13,484 nt of DNA from RGIG7213 sp045652135 (GCA_045652135.1 JAZRTS010000198.1:1-13484); one strand, 5' to 3'. Shown: positions 1-7,070, counted from the stretch's first letter. A program made the numbers and translations. Notes: generated from the letters alone by a model not told the origin.

Positions 1-1295
1 TAAACAAGCGCAATACCGTTCCACACGTTGCGCAGAGAGCCGTCGGCATAACAAGCCCTTTCAACGTAAGTATCATTTTCCAGCGTTATCATTGCAGTTG
101 AGCCGCCGCCGTCAAGCATAAAACACGTATCATATCCTACAGCTTGGCAGAACGACGGTATCTGATTATAGCGTAAACCGTCACGTGAGCCGTGATGGTC
201 AGACGTTACCATAGCAAACATAATACTTCCGTCACCCTTTACACCGATAAGGTTCGTAGGATACTGTGTCGAGCTTGTAAGATTGTTATTGATACGTCCG
301 TCCTTCATTACAAGTATCTGACCGCCTATTGCTTCCTCGCAGTTGCTCCACTTTTCGTTTGCAGCCGTACCTGCGCTGCTGTCTGTCATATAAGTTGATA
401 CGGTTACCGTATGACCTACAGAAAATTTACCGCTGAGCTGAGATACCTTATTACCTCTTGCGTAAAGCACGATAATATCATCTGAAAGAGCCTGTCTTGA
501 CGTTGAACCTGAGGGATAAATACCGATGACCGTACCTGTTACAGTACCGTTATTCATAAACTTATTTGACCCCGATACACGCACTGCGACCTCATACGCC
601 GAAGAAGGAACGTGGTTCGAAGAACCTATTCTGTTGTTGTATACATAGACCGCATTGTTTGCAGGCGCTCTGTTAACACCGTTTGCCGAAACGGTAGTTC
701 CCGTTGAAACGTTTTTGATAGTTGTTATTACCTTGGGTTTACCGATAACTACTTGTCTGTCGCTTGTAAAACCGAGTGTAAAGTAGTCGGCAGAAAGCTC
801 TTGTGTTGACATCTGGCTGCACCAGATCTCGCCGTCAAGGAGCATAGAGCTGAATGAAACGTAGTAATTTGATGTTGAGGGAATACCGAGGTCACCCTGC
901 ACCGTATTCATCCAGTCGCCGTTGACGGCGGCGATTATCTTCTTATTTTTCTCGGAATAATTTTTCACCGTATTTACAATAGAGCCTCTGCTCGTTGAAT
1001 ACGTACCGATATTGAACACCTCAAGAGAAAGTGCGGGATTGTCAGCGAGATTCGCCTCCACGATATTAATGATTCTGTTTGCACCGTATCCTGATGAGCC
1101 GCCCGAGCCTAAATGCACACGTGTATAGTCTGCACCCGTATCTACACCGTTGACAGTAATATTCGATGTCACGTTTGAATCCTGACCTGTAAACGAATAA
1201 GCGTACGTTTCTCTCGTCATCAAATGCGCAAACGCACCTGTGATAAGTACACACGCTGTCAAAGCAGCAGTACATTTTTTAAATAAATTTCTCAT
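1..1295 (-). CDS. Secreted NAGPA-domain (phosphodiester glycosidase family) protein, 3' end cut by window edge
   Basis: The frame starts at the ATG at 1295 and stays open for 431 codons to the window edge, where it continues with no stop. An AAGGAG ribosome binding site at 1306-1301 lies six bases upstream of this ATG. The N-terminus is a signal peptide with a hydrophobic stretch around residues 11-25 and probable cleavage near TYA-YS. The rest is a NAGPA-type domain (PF09992) with NGDW, a KDGR turn, SDHHGS and the terminal LDGGGST motif. Family members cleave sugar-phosphodiester bonds, and the human relative is the mannose-6-phosphate uncovering enzyme. The substrate here is unknown. By eye roughly three quarters of residues match the divergent neighbour at 1569, and the signal peptides are nearly the same. 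Whether this copy also carries repeat, lectin and dockerin modules lies outside the window. Confidence 0.9.
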   Translation of the reverse strand, partial: MRNLFKKCTAALTACVLITGAFAHLMTRETYAYSFTGQDSNVTSNITVNGVDTGADYTRVHLGSGGSSGYGANRIINIVEANLADNPALSLEVFNIGTYSTSRGSIVNTVKNYSEKNKKIIAAVNGDWMNTVQGDLGIPSTSNYYVSFSSMLLDGEIWCSQMSTQELSADYFTLGFTSDRQVVIGKPKVITTIKNVSTGTTVSANGVNRAPANNAVYVYNNRIGSSNHVPSSAYEVAVRVSGSNKFMNNGTVTGTVIGIYPSGSTSRQALSDDIIVLYARGNKVSQLSGKFSVGHTVTVSTYMTDSSAGTAANEKWSNCEEAIGGQILVMKDGRINNNLTSSTQYPTNLIGVKGDGSIMFAMVTSDHHGSRDGLRYNQIPSFCQAVGYDTCFMLDGGGSTAMITLENDTYVERACYADGSLRNVWNGIALV

Positions 1296-1300
1296 AATAA

Positions 1301-1306
1301 CTCCTT
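1301..1306 (-). promoter_or_regulatory. Ribosome binding site of left NAGPA gene
   Basis: AAGGAG reading on the minus strand, six bases before the ATG at 1295. It fixes the start of the left, edge-truncated gene. Confidence 0.85.
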
Positions 1307-1335
1307 GATAGCAGTAGAAAGATAAACACGATAAC

Positions 1336-1361
1336 GGCGCTCTTTTATTTCTAAAATCGCC
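1336..1361 (-). other. 5'-leader hairpin of left NAGPA gene
   Basis: On the minus strand the leader reads GGCG, A, TTTTA, GAAA, TAAAA, GAG, CGCC. This can fold as a 4-bp GC clamp, a small internal loop, a 5-bp TTTTA/TAAAA helix and a GAAA tetraloop. It begins 13 bases after the -10 box and ends 40 bases before the ATG. The divergent paralogue has a similarly built element at 1507-1530. The function is unknown; mRNA 5'-end stabilisation or a binding site are possible. Confidence 0.5.
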
Positions 1362-1374
1362 TATTTACTCTTAC

Positions 1375-1403
1375 ATTGTACATATTTTTGTACTAATTGT
1401 CAA
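1375..1403 (-). promoter_or_regulatory. Sigma-A type promoter of left NAGPA gene
   Basis: On the minus strand the -35 TTGACA is at 1403-1398 and the -10 TACAAT at 1380-1375, with a 17-base spacer. It gives a leader of about 70 bases before the ATG at 1295. Confidence 0.85.
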
Positions 1404-1421
1404 GTATAAAAGTGTTTTTTT

Positions 1422-1437
1422 TGCATTTAATAATGCA
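1422..1437. promoter_or_regulatory. Palindrome between the divergent promoters, possible operator
   Basis: TGCATT, four bases, AATGCA is a perfect 6-bp inverted repeat. It sits in the 62 bases between the two divergent -35 boxes. The octamer TAATGCAT that forms its right half and next base (1431-1438) recurs at 1496-1503, next to the -10 box of the rightward promoter. This is consistent with a shared regulator site, but AT-rich spacers form short palindromes readily. Confidence 0.35.
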
Positions 1438-1465
1438 TAATTAACAAAAAAGAATCTTTTAACAC

Positions 1466-1494
1466 TTGACATCAATGTAAAAAACATGTAAAAT
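1466..1494 (+). promoter_or_regulatory. Sigma-A type promoter of right NAGPA gene
   Basis: The -35 TTGACA is at 1466-1471 and the -10 TAAAAT at 1489-1494, with a 17-base spacer. The expected start of transcription is near 1501, about 68 bases before the ATG at 1569. Confidence 0.85.
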
Positions 1495-1506
1495 GTAATG
1501 CATGTT

Positions 1507-1530
1507 GGGCTTTTAAAAATAAAAATGCCC
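1507..1530 (+). other. 5'-leader hairpin of right NAGPA gene
   Basis: The leader reads GGGC, TTTTA, AAAA, TAAAA, AT, GCCC. It can fold as a 4-bp GC clamp plus a 5-bp TTTTA/TAAAA helix with a two-base bulge. It begins 12 bases after the -10 box and ends 38 bases before the ATG, close to the placing of the element at 1336-1361 in the paralogue's leader. The rest of the two leaders does not look alike, so the shared design stands out. Confidence 0.5.
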
Positions 1531-1568
1531 TTATTGAAGTCTTTTAAGTTCGGAAGCGAGGTAAAGAT

Positions 1569-3977
1569 ATGAACAAAATACTCAAAAGGTGTACCGCAAT
1601 TTTAACAGCCGGTGTACTTATCACAGGTGCGTTTGCGCATTTGATGACAAGACAAACGTATGCTTATTCGTTTGCAGGTCAGGATTCAAATGTAACCACA
1701 GATATCAAAGTAAGCGGATTTGATACAGGTGTTGACTACACACGTGTACATCTCGGATCGGGCGGCTCATCGGGATACGGTGCAAACAGAATTATCAATA
1801 TTGTTGAGGGCAACTTTGCCAACAACCCGGGACTTTCCATCGAGGTAATGAACATCGGTACATACTCAACAAGCACAGGCTCTATCGTCAATGCAACAAA
1901 GAATTTTTCAGACGGTAACAAAACAATTCTTGCATCGGTAAACGGCGACTGGATGAGCAATACCAAAGATCTTGGTGTTTCCGTACGTCAGAATTATTAC
2001 GTATCGTTCAGTCCTATGGTGCTTGACGGCGAAATATGGTGCAGTCAGATGTCATCGCAGGAAAAAGCAAATGCCGATTATTACACGCTCGGTATGTCAG
2101 ATGACAGACAGCTCGTTATCGGTAAGCCGAAGGTAAGAACGACAATTAAAAACACAACAACGGGCGCATCCCTGCAAGCCGACGGCTTGAACCGTGCACC
2201 TGCTGACAATGCGCTTTATGTTTACAACAACAGACTCGGTACATCAAACCACATACCCACTTCATCTTACGAGGTTGCGGTGCGTGTAACGGGTTCAAAC
2301 AAATTTATGAACAACGAAACAATAACAGGTACTGTTATCGGTCTTTATGCTTCGGGAACGAGCTCAAGACAGGCACTTACAGATGATGTCATCGTGCTTT
2401 CGGCAAGAGGTACGAAAATGTCACAGCTCAACGGCAAATTCTCTATCGGTGACACGGTAACCGTTAAATCTTATCTCACACAGACAAACGCAGGAAACGA
2501 TGCAAACACTCTGTGGATGAACTGTGAGGAAGCTATCGGCGGACAGATACTCGTTATGAAGGACGGAAAGATCAACAACGATCTTACCGATACAACACAG
2601 TATCCCACAAACCTCGTCGGTGTAAAGGCTGACGGAAGCATTATGTTTGCTATGGTAACGTCTGACCATCACGGCTCACGTGACGGTTTACGCTACGATC
2701 AGATCCCCGATTTCTGTCAGGATGTCGGATTTGACACATGCTTTATGCTTGACGGCGGTGGCTCAACAACAATGGTAACGCTTGACGAAAACGAAAACTA
2801 CGTTGAACGTGCATGCTATGCTGACGGCTATATGCGTAATCTCTGGAACGCTGTAGCTCTCGTCTATGAGCCCAAATTTTCAACGGCAATATTCGATGTT
2901 GACTACTATTACAACAGCTATGCGGATCTGCGCAACGCCTTCGGCTATAACGAATCGGCGCTTTTCAACCACTTCTTCGGAAACGGTATTAAAGAAGGCA
3001 GACGTGCAAGCGCAACATTTGATATAGGATATTACATTAACAACAACAGCGACATCAAAACGGCATTCGGTGATGATAAAATGGCGGCAATTCAGCATTT
3101 TATCAACGCAGGATATAAAGAACCCCGTGCCGTTGCACCTTATGAAGACCTCGGTGCAGAGTTCAATGCGACGATCGATCTTGCCGCTGCTAATATCTGT
3201 ATCGGCACACTCGAAAACAATGTGGTTGCAACAGATTCCGCAAGCGCATCGAAAATATGGAAATTCACACGCAATTCCGACGGAAGCTACACTATAACAA
3301 ACAACCTTACAAAGAAGGTTATGAACGTAAGCGGTTCGTCTTATGAATCCGGAACAAATATTGTGCTTGACACCCCCGACGGAAGCAACGGACAGAAATT
3401 CTACATTCACAAGACACTTGACGGAAATTATCTGCTCCGTGCAAAATGCTCACCGATGTCGGTAGTGACCGTCAGCGGCACAACGATGCAAGCAGGAAGC
3501 AATATCGTATCATACACGTCAAGCAGCTCCAATGCGCAGGAATTTAAAATAAATGCTGTTTTATCCCCAGAGGATATGACATTCAACATCAAGGAAGGAT
3601 CACCTCTTTCCATTGAAGAAACAGCTTCTGGACTTTATATTTTCGGAATAGACGCTGATGCGCTTCCCAAGGATATAATCGCAGACCTTGATAATAATTG
3701 CACAGTATACAAGTCCTACGGAAGTGTAAACACGGGAAGGATCTGCACGGGCGATATAGTGATCAAGGTTATCAACGGCAAGGAAGCGGTACGTGCAACG
3801 CTCATTGTAACGGGTGATACAAACTGCGACGGTATGGTAAACGGAAAAGACCTTATTCAGGCAAAGAAAGCTCTTGAAGGACAGATAAACAAGGGTTATT
3901 CCATAGCGGCTGATATTGACCGAAACGGCACACTTGAAGAAAGTGATTTGAGCGAGCTGACATCACTCATAAAGTAA
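1569..3977 (+). CDS. Secreted multidomain NAGPA / ricin-lectin / dockerin-like protein
   Basis: An 802-residue exported protein. Residues 1-32 are a signal peptide with a likely cut at TYA-YS. A NAGPA domain (PF09992) spans about 60-433, with NGDW at 125-128, KDGK at 331-334, SDHHGS at 365-370 and LDGGGST at 394-400. Two repeats of about 38 residues follow at 442-479 and 484-521, each with an FD-x-x-YY start, an AFG centre and a KE end. A ricin-type beta-trefoil fold covers about 525-672, with Q-x-W-like spots at 562-564, 609-611 and 667-669. A linker domain (about 673-748) precedes a dockerin-like module with two calcium loops (D750/N752/D754/N758/D761 and D782/D784/N786/E790/D793). This suggests a glycan-binding phosphodiester glycosidase that docks on a cohesin. 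Substrate and partner are unknown. GCGAGG at 1556-1561 is the ribosome binding site. It is paralogous to the gene at 1295. Confidence 0.88.
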   Translation: MNKILKRCTAILTAGVLITGAFAHLMTRQTYAYSFAGQDSNVTTDIKVSGFDTGVDYTRVHLGSGGSSGYGANRIINIVEGNFANNPGLSIEVMNIGTYSTSTGSIVNATKNFSDGNKTILASVNGDWMSNTKDLGVSVRQNYYVSFSPMVLDGEIWCSQMSSQEKANADYYTLGMSDDRQLVIGKPKVRTTIKNTTTGASLQADGLNRAPADNALYVYNNRLGTSNHIPTSSYEVAVRVTGSNKFMNNETITGTVIGLYASGTSSRQALTDDVIVLSARGTKMSQLNGKFSIGDTVTVKSYLTQTNAGNDANTLWMNCEEAIGGQILVMKDGKINNDLTDTTQYPTNLVGVKADGSIMFAMVTSDHHGSRDGLRYDQIPDFCQDVGFDTCFMLDGGGSTTMVTLDENENYVERACYADGYMRNLWNAVALVYEPKFSTAIFDVDYYYNSYADLRNAFGYNESALFNHFFGNGIKEGRRASATFDIGYYINNNSDIKTAFGDDKMAAIQHFINAGYKEPRAVAPYEDLGAEFNATIDLAAANICIGTLENNVVATDSASASKIWKFTRNSDGSYTITNNLTKKVMNVSGSSYESGTNIVLDTPDGSNGQKFYIHKTLDGNYLLRAKCSPMSVVTVSGTTMQAGSNIVSYTSSSSNAQEFKINAVLSPEDMTFNIKEGSPLSIEETASGLYIFGIDADALPKDIIADLDNNCTVYKSYGSVNTGRICTGDIVIKVINGKEAVRATLIVTGDTNCDGMVNGKDLIQAKKALEGQINKGYSIAADIDRNGTLEESDLSELTSLIK

Positions 3978-3981
3978 AATC

Positions 3982-4009
3982 AAAGGGAAGATGCGTGCAT
4001 CTTCCCTTT
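3982..4009. terminator. Bidirectional terminator between convergent genes
   Basis: A perfect 12-bp stem (AAAGGGAAGATG pairing with CATCTTCCCTTT) with a 4-base loop starts five bases after the stop of the plus-strand gene. It is followed by ATTTTATATT. Read on the minus strand it lies just after the stop of the hydrolase at 4013 and is followed by GATTTTACTTT, so it can serve both genes. Confidence 0.85.
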
Positions 4010-4012
4010 ATT

Positions 4013-4789
4013 TTATATTGTAACTGTATCTCCGCAGGAAATGTAATTTATCCTGCGGCTTTTATTATTCATATATTCAAACTGTCCTATGCCCGTACAA
4101 TGACATGTATAATAAACGGTATTACCGCACAGCAGCTTTTCAAGCGCTGTATCAAGCGTTTTCGTGTCTTCTATCTTTGAAAAATGGAAGCCTCCGATAA
4201 AAATATCGGGTGAAAACCACGAAACAATATCAACGACACCCTTATGCGAGCAACCGCTGAACAGCACACGCTTTTCGTCTTCTTCTATCAGAAGATACTG
4301 CTCGTGCATAAAATCATCGGGAACAAATTCACCCTCGCACCGTTTGTTAAGACCGAAGCTTCCCATATAATTCGGGCGTTTTTTATCATTATGCGAATAA
4401 AGGTACATCCCATCGCCAAGATGTTTTTCTCCGTCTGTAAATACAAGCCTTTCGCTGTCTTTAAGCGATATATCGAGCCCTATGTATTTTTCCTGTCCGT
4501 TATAGTAATCACCAAAGGCATAACGGCTTATATACACGGGGGCTTTTTTGTTTATCTGCAAAAATCTTGAAAGTCCTCCGCCATGGTCGTAATGACCGTG
4601 GGAAAGCACGGCAATATCAACATCCTCAAGCTTTATTCCGAGCTTCTCGGCATTTTCGCAAAAGGCATCCGTTTGCCCCATATCGAACAGTATTTTATGA
4701 TTTTTTGTTTCAATATACAAACTCAAACCGTGCTCTGCACGCAAGCGTTCATCAGCCGATGTGTTTTCTGAAATACATACGATCTTCAT
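4013..4789 (-). CDS. Metallo-beta-lactamase-fold hydrolase, COG1237-like
   Basis: A 258-residue cytoplasmic protein with no signal peptide. The metal-binding motif SHGHYDH is at residues 63-69. Other ligand candidates are H182 in GCSH, H202 in GGFHF and H230 in a CHC motif. The GCSH-KGVVDIV and GGFH patterns match the COG1237 branch of the superfamily. That branch is often annotated as 7,8-dihydropterin-6-yl-methyl-4-(beta-D-ribofuranosyl)aminobenzene-5'-phosphate synthase, a label borrowed from a methanopterin enzyme that is unlikely to apply here. The true substrate is unknown. The ATG at 4789 is three bases after the stop of the upstream MgtC-family gene and has no good ribosome binding site, which suggests translational coupling and one transcript from the promoter at 5526-5498. 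Confidence 0.82.
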   Translation of the reverse strand: MKIVCISENTSADERLRAEHGLSLYIETKNHKILFDMGQTDAFCENAEKLGIKLEDVDIAVLSHGHYDHGGGLSRFLQINKKAPVYISRYAFGDYYNGQEKYIGLDISLKDSERLVFTDGEKHLGDGMYLYSHNDKKRPNYMGSFGLNKRCEGEFVPDDFMHEQYLLIEEDEKRVLFSGCSHKGVVDIVSWFSPDIFIGGFHFSKIEDTKTLDTALEKLLCGNTVYYTCHCTGIGQFEYMNNKSRRINYISCGDTVTI

Positions 4790-4792
4790 TTA

Positions 4793-5461
4793 CTACATTC
4801 TTATAATAAGGTGATTTTTTTCAACATAGACGATATGTTCAATTTCACAAAGACTTTCAAGCTTGAAATCATATCCGCTTTTTACCGTAATAACTATACC
4901 GAGATTTCCGCCGTAATTACTTTTAGGGGGTACTACCTTGGAAGTCATTTTTTTTCCGAACTTTTCGGTAAGCATATTAACAATATCATTCAGCATATAC
5001 ATATTATCTATTTCTATGTATACGGTCTCGTATCTTCTTTTTGCTCTTTCAAACTTTGAAAACAGCATAGTGGAAATAAGAAGGCATACGGTAGCAATTC
5101 CCGCACCTGCGTAAAAGCCGTATCCTATTGCAATACCGATAATACTCGTTGTCCAGACACCCGCCGCTGTTGTAAGACCGACAATAACATTGTTATCACG
5201 CAAAATTATCATTCCCGCACCCAAAAAACCGATGCCCGAAATGACCTGTGCGGAAAGACGAAGAACGTCGCCCGTACCGCCGAGATACTTATTTACATAT
5301 ATACTTATAAGGGATGTAAGCGCTGCACCGATACACACAAGGATATGCGTTCGCATACCTGCGGCACGTCCGTGCCGTTCCCTTTCTATTCCTATAAATC
5401 CGCCGAGAATCACCGAAAGCGCAAGCTTTATGGCTACCTCTATTAAAAATGCTTTATCCAT
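4793..5461 (-). CDS. MgtC/SapB family inner-membrane protein
   Basis: A 222-residue membrane protein of the MgtC/SapB family. The hydrophobic N-terminal part (about 1-135) holds several membrane segments with the family landmarks G-IERE at 24-28, RTH at 37-39, GIGFLGAG at 76-83 and GLTTAAGVW at 95-103. A soluble C-terminal part (about 140-222) looks like a small ACT-like fold. Relatives are linked to magnesium limitation, membrane potential and intracellular survival in pathogens. In gut commensals the role is undefined. A TTG at 5467 is in frame, but the ATG at 5461 sits nine bases from GGAG (5474-5471), whereas the TTG is only three bases away, so the ATG was chosen. It has its own consensus promoter and is followed closely by the hydrolase gene. 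Confidence 0.88.
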   Translation of the reverse strand: MDKAFLIEVAIKLALSVILGGFIGIERERHGRAAGMRTHILVCIGAALTSLISIYVNKYLGGTGDVLRLSAQVISGIGFLGAGMIILRDNNVIVGLTTAAGVWTTSIIGIAIGYGFYAGAGIATVCLLISTMLFSKFERAKRRYETVYIEIDNMYMLNDIVNMLTEKFGKKMTSKVVPPKSNYGGNLGIVITVKSGYDFKLESLCEIEHIVYVEKNHLIIRM

Positions 5462-5470
5462 TAACAAATT

Positions 5471-5474
5471 CTCC
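5471..5474 (-). promoter_or_regulatory. Ribosome binding site that decides the mgtC-family start
   Basis: GGAG on the minus strand. It is nine bases from the ATG at 5461 and three from the alternative TTG at 5467, which favours the ATG. Confidence 0.7.
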
Positions 5475-5497
5475 GTTCAAAAGTATGTGTACTATTA

Positions 5498-5526
5498 ATT
5501 ATATCATACATTCACATTTTTGTCAA
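5498..5526 (-). promoter_or_regulatory. Full-consensus sigma-A promoter of the mgtC-family operon
   Basis: On the minus strand TTGACA (5526-5521) and TATAAT (5503-5498) are separated by 17 bases. Both boxes match the consensus exactly. The -35 box begins within ten bases of the terminator hairpin of the upstream transporter operon. Confidence 0.9.
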
Positions 5527-5534
5527 CAATTTTA

Positions 5535-5568
5535 AAACGGAGAAACTCTTGCTCGAATTTCTCCGTTT
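5535..5568 (-). terminator. Terminator hairpin after the ABC transporter operon
   Basis: An 11-bp perfect stem (AAACGGAGAAA pairing with TTTCTCCGTTT) with a 12-base loop lies just after the stop of the ATPase gene at 5573. The following T-run on the minus strand is short (TTTT, then AAAATT), so termination may be incomplete. Confidence 0.7.
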
Positions 5569-5572
5569 ATTT

Positions 5573-6388
5573 TTACTTGTTTTTGGCTTTATTAAGGAAC
5601 GCTCTGAGGTTCGGGGACTTGGGGTTTGAAAATACTTCCTCTGCAGTTCCCTCCTCCTCTATTATACCGTTTGCCATAAAAATGACCTTATCGGCAACGC
5701 CTCGCGCAAATTCCATTTCGTGTGTAACGACAACCATCGTCGTGTCCTTTGATTTCAGACCTCTGATAACATTAAGCACCTCTCCCGTAAGCTCGGGGTC
5801 AAGCGCTGACGTGGGTTCGTCAAAGCACAGAATATCGGGTGTCATTGCAAGCGCACGTGCAATCGCCACACGCTGGCATTGACCGCCTGACAGTTCACAC
5901 GGGTAGAAATCACGTTTTTCGGAAAGTCCTACACGTTCAAGAAGCGTAAGCGCATCTGCTTCTATTTGACATATCCTTTCAGCCTTATAATCAATAGCCG
6001 CTTTACCCTTCAATCCCTTTGCCTTAATCTCATCCTTGAGAGCAAGTGTGGGAGCAAGCGTAATATTGCGGAATGCCGTATACTGCGGGAACAAATTGAA
6101 TGACTGGAATACAAGGCCGAAATGCAGTCTGTTTGCGCGTATTTCGCTGTCAGTCATATTTTTATGTTCTGCCCCGTCTATAAGGAGTTTACCGTCAACG
6201 GTTATCTTTCCGCCGTCGGGTGTTTCAAGAAAGTTAAGACAACGCAGCAGTGTTGTTTTTCCGCTTCCCGACGAGCCGATTATCGCAAGCACCTGACCTT
6301 TTTCAAGTGTAAAAGAAATGTTTTTAAGCACCTGAACACTGCCGAAGCTTTTAATTATACCTTCAACCTTTAAAATACTTTCAGACAT
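5573..6388 (-). CDS. Polar amino acid ABC transporter ATPase (GlnQ type)
   Basis: The cytoplasmic ATPase subunit that powers amino acid uptake with the permease and binding protein encoded upstream. With the ATG at 6388 it has 271 residues: Walker A GSSGSGKTT at 38-46, a Q-loop in VFQSFNLFPQ, signature LSGGQCQR from 166, Walker B ILCFDEP at 186-192 and the switch histidine at 223. Between the Q-loop and signature, about residues 117-145 are longer and more charged than in E. coli GlnQ. A GTG at 6397 overlaps the permease stop, but AAGGGG lies eight bases before the ATG at 6388 and almost touches the GTG, so the ATG is preferred. The substrate cannot be told from the ATPase. Confidence 0.92.
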   Translation of the reverse strand: MSESILKVEGIIKSFGSVQVLKNISFTLEKGQVLAIIGSSGSGKTTLLRCLNFLETPDGGKITVDGKLLIDGAEHKNMTDSEIRANRLHFGLVFQSFNLFPQYTAFRNITLAPTLALKDEIKAKGLKGKAAIDYKAERICQIEADALTLLERVGLSEKRDFYPCELSGGQCQRVAIARALAMTPDILCFDEPTSALDPELTGEVLNVIRGLKSKDTTMVVVTHEMEFARGVADKVIFMANGIIEEEGTAEEVFSNPKSPNLRAFLNKAKNK

Positions 6389-6393
6389 TTCCC

Positions 6394-7038
6394 TCACCCC
6401 TTATAATAATCGAGCTTCTTTTCGATATATCCGAACAAAAGCGTAAGAACACCGACGAATACGAGGAAGAATACAGCCGTGTAGAACAAGGGCCAGATAA
6501 GTCCCTTTGATGTATATCTTTCCGCCGCCATAATGATTTCGGAATATGCAATAACACGTGCAAGCGATGTATCCTTGACAAGTGTGATTATTTCATTTCC
6601 CATAGGAGGAACGATGCGCTTGATGACCTGAAACAGCACTATTCTTGTGAATATCTGTCCCTTCGTCATACCGAGGACCTGTCCTGCCTCATACTGTCCC
6701 TTGGGTATTGATTCTATACCGCCTCTGTAAATTTCCGAAAAATAAGCCGCATAATTTATGATAAATGCGATAAGCACTGCTGTAATACGGCTGTTCATAG
6801 GCATATTGAAAACAAGCCCCGGCACGTACATTACAACAAAAAGCTGTAATACAAGCGGTGTGCCTCTTATTACCCAGACAAATGTTTTTGTCAGATATTT
6901 AAGCGGTTTGAATTTAGACATAGAACCGAATGTTATGATAAGCCCCAATGGAATTGCACCCAGAAGCGTAAATAAAAATATCAAACCGTTCTGAGCAAAA
7001 TTTTGAAGCAGATCGAGCGTTATCTCTCCAAACGACAT
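6394..7038 (-). CDS. Polar amino acid ABC transporter permease (HisM/GlnP type)
   Basis: The membrane subunit of the amino acid importer, 214 residues from the ATG at 7038. It has several hydrophobic segments, the family motif RGTPLVLQ at 58-65, the ATPase-contact loop EIYRGGIESIPKGQYEAG at 102-119 (EAG where EAA is usual) and KDTSL at 155-159. A longer frame opens at a TTG at 7098, but that codon lies inside a strong hairpin and would add an N-terminus that does not fit the family. AAAGG lies 12 bases before the ATG, rather far; a TTG at 7044 would be six bases away and is the other possible start. Its TGA stop is followed at once by the ATPase gene. Confidence 0.9.
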   Translation of the reverse strand: MSFGEITLDLLQNFAQNGLIFLFTLLGAIPLGLIITFGSMSKFKPLKYLTKTFVWVIRGTPLVLQLFVVMYVPGLVFNMPMNSRITAVLIAFIINYAAYFSEIYRGGIESIPKGQYEAGQVLGMTKGQIFTRIVLFQVIKRIVPPMGNEIITLVKDTSLARVIAYSEIIMAAERYTSKGLIWPLFYTAVFFLVFVGVLTLLFGYIEKKLDYYKG

Positions 7039-7070
7039 AGACAAAACGCACCTTTCCCAAATAATATTAC

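Larger units (their letters stand above)
1..2866. repeat. Inverted gene duplication: two NAGPA genes facing apart
   Basis: The left arm (1-1295, minus strand) and right arm (1569 to about 2866, plus strand) encode homologous proteins in inverted orientation around a 273-base, mostly unrelated centre. Nucleotide similarity is high. One perfectly identical inverted stretch of 56 bases joins 169-224 and 2640-2695, and another of 37 bases lies in the signal-peptide codons. The left arm may extend beyond the window. Confidence 0.85.

Noticed and set aside
192..2672. Small antisense frames at 192-398 and 2421-2672 with nearly the same start (MMVRRYHSKHN)
   Set aside because: Their resemblance comes from lying opposite the same conserved part of the two paralogous NAGPA genes. 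They have no plausible domain, and the genes on the other strand explain the conservation.
2880..3410. 176-codon antisense frame inside the right NAGPA gene
   Set aside because: Cysteine-rich, low-complexity translation with no recognisable domain; it lies opposite repeat and lectin coding sequence with clear protein homology.
4013..4789. Reading the COG1237 hydrolase as a methanopterin synthesis enzyme
   Set aside because: The label is carried over from an archaeal relative; nothing else in the window points to methanopterin, and the motif only supports a metal-dependent hydrolase.
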